Shown here in pieces: positions 43,274-53,216 of a stretch of 64,000 bases of DNA (position 1 is its first letter; every line of letters starts with the position of its first letter). Source of the DNA: Thereva unica (Eukaryota > Arthropoda > Insecta > Diptera > Therevidae); contig CATLJY010000126.1 in assembly GCA_949987705.1 (NCBI GenBank), positions 1 through 64,000 on the forward strand, in the 5' to 3' direction. Under the pieces are notes generated by a model. It saw only the letters and a list, made by a program, of their open reading frames with translations. It had not been told where the DNA came from and did not search any database. Both the position numbers and the translations under genes were made by a program.

Positions 43274-43798
43274 ATGATCAGGTTCAATCATCCGTTTACA
43301 ATGATGGTTACGGGGCCTTCGGGATGCGGGAAAACAACATTTATAAAAAATCTTCTTAATACTAATAAGGTATTTATATATCCGCAAATTAGAAAAATTA
43401 TATGGTGTAATGCAGAGCACGGTGCACTGCCAACGGATATTAAACTACAAAATATTGAATATTTAAATGCTATACCGGAGGAGTTTGTAAATCACGTAAA
43501 CGAACCAGCGTTGATTGTTATAGATGACATGATGTTAAATGCATATAGTAAATAAGTTTGTGAACTATTCACTAAGGGGTCTCATCATCGTAATTTCTCA
43601 GTAATTCTTGTGACACAAAACGTATTCCATCAAGGAAAATTCAGTCGTGATATATCGCTCAATTGTAAATATCTTGTTGTATTTAAAAACCCCCGGGATA
43701 AAAGTCAATTTACACATCTGGCCCGACAAATTTACCCAGAAAATAGTTTAGAACTTGTGAGAATATATAAAGAGATAACTCAATTCAGTATTTGCTAA
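43274..43798 (+). pseudogene. Packaging ATPase (A32/FtsK-HerA type) of the Maverick-like relic
   Basis: Walker A is MVTGPSGCGKTTFIKNLL close to the N-terminus. Walker B is ALIVIDDMMLNA near residue 85. The gene continues after an in-frame stop at 43553-43555 with VTQNVFHQGKFSRDISLN, as in the sensor region of these ATPases, and ends FSIC. I take ATG 43274 rather than the more upstream TTG because family members begin just before an RFxHPFT word. Such ATPases pump DNA into capsids. The single stop is the main visible defect. Confidence 0.75.
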
Positions 43799-43894
43799 TT
43801 GATTTAACTCAGCACATTAACGACGTCTTAAGATTTCGTACTGATATACTTAATAAACACTTTGTAACCTGTTTTTGCCCGCAAAACTCTTTAA

Positions 43895-44238
43895 ATGGTA
43901 AGAATGGCGTCACGAATGAAACAATTAAGAGAGAACAAGCATATGCTATATGTGCTTAAAAAGGCTAAACCAAATCTGAGAAAGTCCATCATACAAAATG
44001 CTGACCCTGAGGTTATAAAAACTCTTTGTGAAATTACACTCAACACCTTAAAAGGTAACCACATGCCGCATGGAAATATCTACAACTCACTGTGTAGGTA
44101 TAAAAAGGACATGCGTAAATTGATTTGCGCAAAGAGAAGAGAAGCGCAAAATACTAGTGCAACGAGGAGGTTTTTTACCAGTTTTATTAGGAAGTGTACT
44201 ATCAGGAGTTATCGGCTCATTAATTGAAAAATATGCAT
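43895..44238 (+). pseudogene. Conserved small Maverick protein, frameshifted at its end
   Basis: Opens at an ATG with RMKQLRENKHMLYVLKKAKP, then a helical domain with ICEITLNTLKGN-like words and a basic region KKDMRKLICAKRR. This word order is common in small proteins beside the ATPase of Mavericks and adintoviruses. Near 44160 a one-base shift diverts the frame; the alternative frame holds a Gly-rich hydrophobic C-terminus up to the stop at about 44238. The function is unknown to me; a hydrophobic core or membrane role is sometimes proposed. Confidence 0.6.
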
Positions 44239-44448
44239 AGAAATAATGGACTTAACAAGATGCTACTTCTGTCGCCAGAGGTTTACAACAGGCTTAAAGA
44301 TGAAATTGAAATGACTGCAAATCAATCCATTTTTGATAGAGCAATGAATAAAATACTACAGAATAAAGACATGAATGATTCCGAAAAATGGTACAGCTAT
44401 CGAAACCAATTAATTTCATTTTTAAATCACAATAGGAAATCCAAATGA
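44233..44448 (+). CDS. Small conserved Maverick protein
   Basis: About 72 codons. I choose the ATG at 44233, which overlaps the end of the previous gene by a few bases; the longer frame would start at a TTG (44224). The product has LNKMLLLSPEVYNRLKDEIE and DSEKWYSYRNQLISFLN, an order I associate with a small gene downstream of the previous one in Mavericks. It is helical, with no catalytic motif. The downstream neighbour is disrupted by the 44549-45423 insertion. Confidence 0.5.
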   Translation: MHRNNGLNKMLLLSPEVYNRLKDEIEMTANQSIFDRAMNKILQNKDMNDSEKWYSYRNQLISFLNHNRKSK

Positions 44449-44548
44449 ACGCTGGATAAAGAAACAAATTTTTACTTGTCACGTGAACATAATGCCAAAC
44501 AAAAAAGTTTAAGAGATAGTACCACACAAACGAAAATTATATTTAAAG

Positions 44549-45423
44549 CAAGACCCTCTCAACTACAGGCCATGCAGTTTTATCTGGCACTAATACAACC
44601 ATAGCTGAGAATAGTCCCAAAATTTGACAGTTGCTGAGAATTTAATGGCGCAGAGTACGTTCGCGAGTGTTTTCGTTATAGTTTTGTGGTAAAAAGTGGT
44701 AAATTATTGAAATTTATCGCTTTAAACCATACAAGGATTATCAGTGATTATTTCTTTAGTGATTTAATAAAAAAAATATAAAAAAATAGTGATTGTGTAT
44801 TTTTGGTGTCTTAATTGTTAAGGTGATCAATTTATTTTACATTCGCGGTGTTTTGTTTTCGTGTATATTAAGGGAAAACATGCTGAATATTTAATTAAAA
44901 GTGATTTTAAAGTCATTAATTAATTTATTTTGCAATTATTACTAAACATATAAGTACAGAAAAGTGCGAATGGAAAAGTGAATAAGAGAAGTGTTTTTCG
45001 GCACCTATATTTTTAATAATAATATCATAATATATGTATTAATCACTTTAAAATCACTTTTAATTCCATAACTACACAAAACATTAAATATTCAACATTT
45101 TTTTCGTAAATGAACATGAAAAAACACCGTGAATGTGAAAAAAAAGTTGATCGCCTTAACAATTTGAACACTTAAACACACTTAATCACCAAATTTGTTT
45201 TATTTTTTTTAATGAAATCACTAAAAAACTATTCACTGATAAATCCAAGTGCAGTTAAAAGTGTTAAAATACAATATTTTATCACTTTTTACTGCAAAAA
45301 TAAACACAAAAATTCTGCGCGTACGGCTTCCGCGCCATGTTACTCCGATGTGCGGTGACTTTTGGGACTATTGCCACCACCACGAAAAATTCATCTACGA
45401 GGCCTGTAGTTGAGAGGGTCTTG
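44549..45423. mobile_element. 875-bp foldback element inserted in the Maverick relic
   Basis: Ends CAAGACCCTCTCAACTACAG and, reversed, the same. It is flanked by a 7-bp duplication TTTAAAG (44542-44548 and 45424-45430). The arms (about 430 bases each) are imperfect inverted repeats with shared words such as AATAGTCCCAAAA and AAAAAGTGRTAAA; the centre is near 44985. It has no coding capacity. A fragment with the same terminal sequence lies at 63417-63510. Confidence 0.8.
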
Positions 45424-45662
45424 TTTAAAGATGATGTGTTAACACAGACTTCACCACCACCAGCAAAGGATTTCCTAAGCGAAGAAGAAGTCTTTGAAGG
45501 AGCACATAACATAACCCCGCCAAGAAGATCTTTATCACCAGCCGCCAATCTGGTCAATATATGCTTTCATTTTCTTTACGTAAGCTCGGTGTTAGACAGA
45601 GTGAGCGTCTGAAGACTAAAAAGGATAGAACTGCAAGTACGTCGGACATTGCTTGGGAAAGA
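45424..45662 (+). pseudogene. Maverick gene, 3' part cut by the foldback insertion
   Basis: After the foldback, a frame reads FKDDVLTQTSPPPAKDFLSE, then PPRRSLSPAANLVN. It shifts phase near 45555 and ends in a basic stretch with ERLKTKKDRTASTSDIAWER before a stop at about 45662. The next gene starts 10 bases later. I do not recognise the product; its 5' part should lie left of 44542 but is short and degraded. Confidence 0.45.
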
Positions 45663-45671
45663 CTGTAAATA

Positions 45672-46397
45672 ATGCCAGTGGAAATAAAAGAAAATGATTT
45701 TTACGTATGTCTTTTAAGTAATAACTCTATGCAATTTTACCCGGAAAATACGCTATCGGCTTTTACAAATGCACTTGCTAAACCATGCATGTTTCATGGG
45801 AACTGGCGTGTTGGAATAACTGAAATTGCATTACCAAATTCTGAAATAACAAAACGTGCAATCTCTAACAATGGGGGAAATGTGCGTAAACGAGTGAGGC
45901 ATGAATATGACCAGTTAAAGGAAACTAGAAAGCAGCATCAAAAGGATTTTAAAATACTCAGCATCAAAATAAATGAAAATGTAAAACTTGAATGGACACC
46001 AGAAAATCTTGAACAAGTTAGTTACAGACCTGGACAAATAAACCTTTCAGCATTTTTATTAACATTTTATAATGCAGTTACACCTTCATGGTATACCATG
46101 TACTTGAATGATGTTAAATCGAAAATGTGGAAGCGCTTAGAAGATGACCACTTTAATGAAGTTATCCCTGAAATAAAGTATAAGCAGGAGCCAGACGAAT
46201 TCATATTGCACATATATCAAGGAAAAAAGACTTCAGAAAACGTTGTTTTAAAATATAAGAACTATGAATCAATTGAAGATTTTGTTGATGATGTATTTGG
46301 TCAAGTTCCTAGGAAGAATAGAAAACATCCTATTTTGAAGAATACAATAGACAATTATACACATCCAACCAGCCGCGGATTTAAGGGGGGGGGGTGA
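45672..46397 (+). CDS. Maverick-type virion-associated protein (partial C-terminus)
   Basis: 241 codons from an ATG. The N-terminus follows the pattern FYVCLLSNNSMQFYPENTLS and FHGNWRVGITEIALPNSEIT (family: LPSNxS, then a WEVGLxEI-like word) seen in a widespread Maverick/adintovirus protein that may be a minor capsid or capsid-associated component. The middle is helical and basic. The C-terminus runs into a G9 tract (46386-46394) and stops, so the frame was probably lost by slippage there and the gene is truncated. It is the last Maverick gene visible. Confidence 0.6.
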   Translation: MPVEIKENDFYVCLLSNNSMQFYPENTLSAFTNALAKPCMFHGNWRVGITEIALPNSEITKRAISNNGGNVRKRVRHEYDQLKETRKQHQKDFKILSIKINENVKLEWTPENLEQVSYRPGQINLSAFLLTFYNAVTPSWYTMYLNDVKSKMWKRLEDDHFNEVIPEIKYKQEPDEFILHIYQGKKTSENVVLKYKNYESIEDFVDDVFGQVPRKNRKHPILKNTIDNYTHPTSRGFKGGG

Positions 46398-46419
46398 AAT
46401 GCTCGAACTATGCAATAAT

Positions 46420-46735
46420 AGTTTAGATGGGAGAAACCAAAAGTTGCTGATACGCTTTTACTACTTGTCGAACATCTTGAATGTCTCAACTGATCAACGT
46501 CTTGGTCCAACATGACTGGAGAAAACATTTCATTAAATTCGGTAACAATGTTGTCCAATAAAGGAATGAAGATTCTTCTTCTGGAGTTTGATTTTTTGAC
46601 GATAAACAACCCCTGCTTCTTTGAATTCCTCATCCAATTGTGCAGCGAGATGTTGAGCTTCAGTAAATAACCGTCGAAAACCAGAATCTTCATCACATCT
46701 TTTGGTCAGCAAGGGTATCTTTGATCAAATCCGTT
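46420..46735 (-). pseudogene. hAT-type (zf-MYM/TTF class) transposase relic
   Basis: Minus-strand pieces give GFRRLFTEAQHLAAQLDEEF, then YRQKIKLQKK, and in another frame FIPLLDNIVTEFNEMFSPVM. The order linker, RQ-basic, FIPFLDxxIxxLxxRF resembles the middle of hAT transposases in the zinc-finger-MYM group. It is short and broken, and lies directly against the end of the Maverick relic. Confidence 0.4.
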
Positions 46736-46744
46736 GCTTTTTTA

Positions 46745-46835
46745 AATTATTTTATTTAACTTGCACTACGTGTCGTCGAATCTTGTAAGTTAAATTTGAC
46801 CGACTTCCTGGTTTCGGATAGAGCTGAAAGGACAT
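46745..46835 (-). repeat. Fragment of the 269-bp repeat unit
   Basis: Reverse-strand match to the end of the 269-bp unit: GTCGTCGAATCTTGTAAGTT, AAATTTGACCGACTTCC and GGTTTCGGATAGAGCTGA. It carries several substitutions, so it is older than the array at 17-18.8 kb. Confidence 0.7.
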
Positions 46836-47159
46836 GGACAAAAAAGTACATTCCATGTACACATATGTATTAAATATATTGTATAACAAACATAGAAAAA
46901 TGAATTAATACGTGCTTTTTAACCTCTCTGAACTTGTCAGTTTTATTTAAAAAGATTAAGTAATTCAAGATGAATTCAAAGAACCTTTTGTCAACTTCCG
47001 CCATAATGGACCATAGAGAAAGATAAATATAATGTCGCCGATATACGACAAGCCATGCTGATCAGCTTGAATATGTTAAAAAAAGTTGATTGTACGCTAC
47101 CCCTAAAAACAACCCCCTAAAAACATAAAATTCCGTTTTTGGCTAATTTCTCTTAAACG
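46836..47159. other. No gene recognised
   Basis: AT-rich sequence with no open frame of note. Confidence 0.4.
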
Positions 47160-47765
47160 ACAAGTCCTATCATAAAATAGTGTTTACAGAGTTTGTAGAT
47201 CATGCGATTATCTGCAAAAAAATGATATCATAATTTTTCTCGAACGAATTACCGTTCACGAGATATCGTCGTTTTAAGGATTTAAAATACTCATTTCCCC
47301 TCATCAGACGTTCAATAAATCCATATTTTGAACCTACATATCTTCCAAGCGGATTCAATTAAGCTCATGTACTTCAAATAAAAGAATACACATTTATCTA
47401 AAAGAACCTAATTACGTTGCTCTACGATGATTAGTCTATGAGTTTAGATTTTTTTCTTTTCTTTCCACCCTCTATATTAGTGGATAGTGGGGTAGCCCCC
47501 TCTCTAGAACAATGTTTTCTCAAAATATATCCAGGAATCACCTGGAAATATTAGCCACGTAGTCCAACAGAGGATTTATTGAACGTCTGATGACTTATTC
47601 AAGTTACGAATTAGGGCATGAGCATTTGACATCTTTAAAACAGCGATATCTCATGAACGGCAGCTCGTACTAGAAAATATATAAAATCAATTTTTGTAGA
47701 TAATCGCATGATCTACAAACCTTGTACACATTACTTTATGATATAGTACAGATCCTAGAGGGCGC
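47160..47765. repeat. Degraded inverted repeat, about 600 bp
   Basis: CATCAGACGTTCAATAAATC (47302-47321) pairs with GATTTATTGAACGTCTGATG (47572-47591). GTAGATCATGCGATTATCTG (47202-47221) pairs with the reversed GATAATCGCATGATCTAC (near 47700). The arms are imperfect, so this is an old foldback element. Confidence 0.6.
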
Positions 47766-47940
47766 TTTGAAATTTTTTTGATAGAGGTTTACATATCACC
47801 CTGTATTTTGGTAGCCCGATGACCTACTTCCATGAATTAGGTAGCAGTATACGCAGAATACTCCCACCAATCTAAACTGTAAAAGCGAAGGTTCTACACC
47901 ACCAACTTCCAGAGTTATGAGTCAAAATATCTTTTTTTTA
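47715..47940 (-). repeat. Dispersed repeat with ACAGGGTGATATG core, left copy
   Basis: Inverted relative of 52060-52260: shared words AACTCTGGAAGTTGGTGGTG, GGGAGTATTCTGCGTATACT and ACAGGGTGATATGTAAACCT, all in reverse complement here. A third, diverged copy is at 57880-58170. The two inner copies bracket the 48-51 kb repeat array. Confidence 0.75.
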
Positions 47941-47944
47941 AAAC

Positions 47945-50900
47945 GTTTTTATTAGCTCGCTTTCCTGTCTGTCTGTTTGTCCGGTACAAATCTTGCAATC
48001 GATTTTTTGCAATATGGTGTACTCATTATACCGTTAGATCCATGGTGGAGGACTATAGAGGACGGATTACTGTTTTCTTCACGGAACAAATTTTGAATTC
48101 GATTTTTCAAATACTTCCGGATATCCTATCATGGTGAAATTTTGCACACAGCTTTAGCTGTGATGACAATGCAATATGATACACACCTTTAGTCCATGGA
48201 GGCCGTCTCAGGAGGGCGGATTGAAATATTCTTCACAAACCCTTCAACATGGATATCAAATGAAATGGTACGTTAAGTAGAACACCATAAGCAATATAGT
48301 ATACTCAATTTATCGTTTGGTCCATGGCGGTCATCTCCAGAGGGCGGATTACCATTTTCTTCACAACCCCCTCTATATGGGTATCAAATGAAAGGGCATC
48401 ATAAGACGAATGCAATAAGCCATGCCCTTAGATCCATGGCAGACTCCTCAGGAGGGTGGGTTACAATTTTTTTCAGAACCCTTTCGCCATGGGTATCAAA
48501 TGAAAGGGTCTCGACATGGGTATCAAATGAAAGGGAATCATGTGTCGAATGCAATAAGCTATGTCTTTAGATCCATGGCGACCTCCTCAGGAGGGCCGGT
48601 TACCATTCTCTTCAGAACCTTTTCGACATGGGTATCAAATGAAAGGGTATGATAAGTAGAATACCATAAGCAATATATTATCCTCAATATTTCGTTTGGT
48701 CCATGGCGGCCATCTCAAGAGAAAGGATTAACATGTTCTTCACACCCCCTCGACATGGGTATCAAACGAAAGGGCATCAAAAGTAATGCAATAAGCTATG
48801 TCCTTAGATCCATGGCGACCTCCTCAGGAGGGCCGGTTACCATTCTCTTCAGAACCCTTTCGACATGGGTATCAAATGAAAGGGTATGATAAGTAAAACA
48901 ACATAAGCAATACAATATACTCAGAACCTCATTGGGTCCATGGCGGCCTACTCAGGAGGGTGGGTTACCATTCTCTTCAGAACCCTTTCGACATGAGTGT
49001 CAAATGAAAGGGTCTGAAAAGCAGAATACCATAAGCAATATATTATCCTCAATATTTCGTTTGGTCCACGGCGGCCATCTCAAGAGAACGGATTAACATT
49101 TTCTTCACACCCCCTCGACATGGGTATCAAACGAAAGGGCATCAAAAGTAATGCAATAAGCTATGTCCTTAGATCCATGGTGACCTCCTCAGGAGGGCCG
49201 GTTACTATTCTCTTCAGAACCCTTTCGACATGGGTATCAAATGAAAGGGTATGATAAGTAAAACACCATAAGCAATACAATATACTCAGAACCTCATTAG
49301 GTCCATGGCGGCCTACTCAGGAGGGTGAGTTACCATTCTCTTCAGAACCCTTTCGACATGGGTGTCAAATGAAAGGGTATGATTAGTAGAATACCATAAG
49401 CAATATATTATCCTCAATATTTCGTTTGGTCCATGGCGGATTGCTCAAGAGAACGGATTAACATTTTCTTCACACCCCCTCGACATGGGTATCAAACGAA
49501 AGGGCATCATAAGTAATGCAATAAGCTATGTCTTTAGATCCATGACGACCTCCTCAGGAGGGCCGGTTACCATTCTCTTCAGAACGCTTTCGACATGGGT
49601 ATCAAATGAAAGGGTATGATAAGTAAAACAACATAAGCAATACAATATACTCAGAACCTCATTAGGTCCATGGCGGCCTACTCAGGAGGGTGGGTTACCA
49701 TTCTCTTCAGAACCCTTTCGACATGGGTATCAAATGAAAGGGTATGATAAGTAAAACACCATAAGCAATACAATATACTCAGAACCTCATTAGGTCCATG
49801 GCGGCCTACTCAGGAGGGCCGGTTACCATTCTCTTCAGAACCCTTTCGACATGGGTATCAAATGAAAGGGTATGATAAGTAAAACACCATAAGCAATACA
49901 ATATACTCAGAACCTCATTAGGTCCATGGCGGCCTACTCAGGAGGGTGAGTTACCATTCTCTTCAGAACCCTTTCGACATGGGTATCAAATGAAAGGGTA
50001 TGATAAGTAAAACACCATAAGCAATACAATATACTCAGAACCTCTTTAGGTCCATGGCGGCCTACTCAGGAGGGTGAGTTACCATTCTCTTCAGAACCCT
50101 TTCGACATGGGTGTCAAATGAAAGGGTATGATTAGTAGAATACCATAAGCAATATATTATCCTCAATATTTCGTTTGGTCCATGGCGGCCATCTCAAGAG
50201 AACGGATTAACATTTTCTTCACACCCCCTCGACAAGGGTATCAAACGAAAGGGCATGATAAGTAATGCAATAAGCTATGTCTTTAGATCCATGACGACCT
50301 CCTCAGGAGGGCCGGTTACCATTCTCTTCAGAACCCTTTCGACATGGGTATCAAATGAAAGGGTATGATAAGTAAAACAACATAAGCAATACAATATACT
50401 CAGAACCTCATTAGGTCCATGGCGGCCTACTCAGGAGAGTGGGTTACCATTCTCTTCAGAACCCTTTCGACATGGGTATCAAATGAAAGGGTATGATAAG
50501 TAAAACACCATAAGCAATACAATATACTCAGAACCTCATTAGGTCCATGGCGGCCTACTCAGGAGGGTGGGTTACCATTCTCTTCAGAACCCTTTCGACA
50601 TGGGTGTCAAATGAAAGGGTATGATAAGTAGAATACCATAAGCAATATATTATCCTCAATATTTCGTTTGGTCCATGGCGCCCATCTCAAGAGGACGGAT
50701 TAACATTTCCTTCACAACCCCCTCGACATGGGTATCAAACGAAAGGGCATCAAAAGTAATGCAATAAGCTATGTCCTTAGATCCATGGCGACCTCCTCAG
50801 GAGGGCCGGTTACCATTCTCTTCAGAACCCTTTCGACATGGGTATCAAATGAAAGGGTATGATAAGTAAAACAACATAAGCAATACAATATACTCAGAAC

Positions 50901-51000
50901 ATCATTAGGTCCATGGCGACCTCCTCAGGAGGGTGGGTTACCATTATCTTCAGAGCACGGCTTACCATTTTCATCACAACACCCGCGACGTAGGTACTAC
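47945..51000 (+). repeat. Large 128-bp satellite-like array with higher-order units
   Basis: The array starts after a Helitron-like lead (TTTTTATTAGCTCGCTTTCC, CTGTCTGTCTGTTTGTCC). Basic units come in three types: A (GGCCTACTCAGGAGGG, 128 bases), B (GACCTCCTCAGGAGGGCCGG) and C (GGCCATCTCAAGAGAACGG). From about 48700 they run C-B-A with a period of 365 bases (C at 48701, 49066, 49431). Later blocks gain exactly three and then one extra A unit (next C at 50180 and 50673). All share ATGGGTATCAAATGAAAGGG. Open frames across it are not genes. Confidence 0.95.
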
Positions 51001-51508
51001 AGAAAAGGGTGTGATAAGTAGAATACAATAAGCTATATGAGGTCATTGTAAATTTAACTAGGCGGCTGACATAAACTGGTGGATTGCCTAACTTTACAAC
51101 AACCTTCACATGTATCAGTTACATAATTTAAATTATTCAAAGTAAAATGAAAGATAAAAGTTTCAGATAATCACGACTCAAATTTAATTTATAGATGTCT
51201 TTATATGAAGAAAGCAGTTAAATACAATCAAAAGTCAGCTAAGCGCTTTTCAGTAAAAGAGTAGTTGCGAGCACTCACGAGTGAAAATAGTAAAAATGAT
51301 CAAAAAAGAGATGCAGCTATTATTGAAATAAAAATCATATAAAATTAATTTAGCTTACTCCTTCATTTTAATTTTCAGGAATATCAAAATTAAAAAGATT
51401 GGTATATTATTAGTAGATTTAGGTAACAATTTTCCACATGTATCCGTCATAATATCATTACCATGTTAAAAAGTGATTGCAAAATGTCGCACACAAGACT
51501 AAAAAGCA
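51001..51508. other. No gene recognised
   Basis: AT-rich unique-looking sequence to the right of the repeat array. Confidence 0.45.
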
Positions 51509-51993
51509 GATAATAATTATTAGATAAAAAAAACTTTTTAATATAACACGTTTTTATAACGAACTAAAAAGTATAAAATAATGGCACTATCCCCATACAG
51601 ATTTAGAACCTCAAACATATTTCTAACACCATACAGATAGTCCTGAAAATTTGTGATTGTGAATTTGTAATAGCTATGAAAATATATGTAAAATTTTAAA
51701 CGAAAAAACGTGGGGCGAATGCTATAGACAATAGTAAGGAGTGTAGAGTAGCTGGGTTGAGAAATCATTCGCATCAATAATATATACGCCCCACGGTTTT
51801 TCGTTTAAAATTTTACATATATTTTCATAGCTATTACAAATTCACAATCACAAATTTTCAGGACTATCTGTATGGTGTTAGAAATATGTTTGAGGTTCTA
51901 AATATGTATGGGGATAGTGCCATTATTTTATACTTTTTAGTTCGTTATAAAAACGTGTTATATTAAAAAGTTTTTTTTATCTAATAATTATTT
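51509..51993. mobile_element. 485-bp foldback/MITE with about 210-bp arms
   Basis: The left arm 51509 to about 51718 (from TAATAATTATTAGATAAAAA) is almost the exact reverse complement of about 51790-51993. The loop of about 70 bases contains GAGTGTAGAGTAGCTGGGTT. The mirrored open frames are by-products. No target duplication is clear. Confidence 0.85.
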
Positions 51994-52059
51994 CACAGAA
52001 AAACTATTTCGAATATACATTAGTATATTAGAAAAATTGACAAAGTTCTTCGGAAATAA

Positions 52060-52355
52060 CTGGAGATAGATCAAGACTCATAACTCTGGAAGTTGGTGGT
52101 GTAGAACCTTCGCTTTTACAGTTTAGATAGGTGGGAGTATTCTGCGTATACTGCTACCTAATTCATGGAAGTAGGTCATCGGGTTACCTAAATACAGGGT
52201 GATATGTAAACCTCTATCAAAAAAAATTCAAAGCGCCCTAGTGACCAAACCGTTACGATTTCTGCCCCCCTCCCATATGATTTTTTGTTCGTCTATCCAA
52301 AGCCTATCTACAGCCCGCCACTTTGTAACTTGAGGTGGGACACCCTGCATAAAGA
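52060..52355 (+). repeat. Dispersed repeat with ACAGGGTGATATG core, right copy
   Basis: Matches 47715-47940 in inverted orientation and extends through AAACCGTTACGATTTCTGCC and TTTTTTGTTCGTCTATCCAA to GGTGGGACACCCTGC, the same path as the copy at 57880-58170. The end CAGGGTGTCCCA (reversed) looks like the terminus of a DNA element. Confidence 0.75.
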
Positions 52356-53216
52356 AAACAATATAAAATCAAAATAATTTTTCATATTTTTTTTTTCTTT
52401 AGCCTCCATTTTCCGACCAAACGTGAGGTTTTCCGGGAAAAGCTTATATAACGTTTTTTGTTGAGAAATGTCATAGGCTTAATTTTGTCTTGTTAACATT
52501 TTTCCGATTTCGACGTTTTTCCGAGCTACGGTCGTGAAAGCGTCGGAACATTCTTTCAATCGGATTTTCTCGTGATTTTCACGAAGTACGGCCCGGAAGT
52601 CAACGGTTACCTTTTCTCCAATTGCTAAACTCCCACCATTCCAAATTTCATTAAACTACAGTTTTTTTGCAGTTTTAGCGATTTTTTTACTCTGGAAACT
52701 GTACTAATAGGACTTGCCGTTTAAAAGATATTAGCACAAAACGGAATTTTCAATTTTTCGGGGATTGTTTTTGGGGGTACCGTATAACCAATTTTCCGAA
52801 ACTTTTTTTTGACATATTCTACTCACTAAAAACTATTAAGATTGCTGAGTTAACATTTCGTTAGAGGTCTGTATTCGAATTTTGGACGACTGGACTACAA
52901 TATAATAAATGTTATTCAATATACAGTTAAAGATCCTTAATCCAGGTGGCCATTACTTTGTTTAAATGCTGAATCATTATAAAACCATATCAGTTAACCG
53001 CAATAATTCACAACTGTTCCCTATTTTAAAGCTCCTTAAAGTTTTTAATAGCAAAATCATAATCTATACACTTATTGAAACCGATCTGATTAAAAGATTT
53101 AATAAAACTGTTTATGTCTAGTCTGTTGTAATGACAAGTTCCTCGAGTTTTTTCTTTATAACAAATTAATGTGCCAATATTCACGAATATAAAACACCAA
53201 AAATCATTGGTGTACA
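52356..53216. other. No gene recognised
   Basis: Mixed sequence. About 52730-52800 weakly resembles 47105-47160 in reverse complement (shared words such as AAAACGGAATTTT and GGGGGTACCGTATA-like), so it may be more of the same dispersed repeat. No coding domain is seen. Confidence 0.45.

Larger units (their letters stand above)
41720..46400. mobile_element. Maverick/Polinton (adintovirus-like) relic
   Basis: A 4.7 kb block of genes typical of Mavericks/Polintons: a retroviral-type integrase with a chromodomain-like end, an A32/FtsK-like packaging ATPase, two small conserved genes next to it, and a protein with the usual N-terminal word pattern of a virion-associated family. A BIR-domain gene and a small unknown gene sit on the left. 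Genes are divergent around 43217 and tightly packed, with short overlaps. Protein-primed DNA polymerase B, the major capsid protein and the protease are not present. Frameshifts, a stop codon and an 875-bp insertion show that it is dead. Terminal inverted repeats were not found, so the borders are approximate. Confidence 0.75.

Noticed and set aside
45337..45612. A full gene starting at 45337
   Set aside because: Its first 29 codons lie in the foldback arm; only the part from 45424 belongs to a Maverick gene.
47945..51000. CRISPR array
   Set aside because: The units are adjacent 110-128-bp tandem repeats without unique spacers, and the DNA is eukaryotic.
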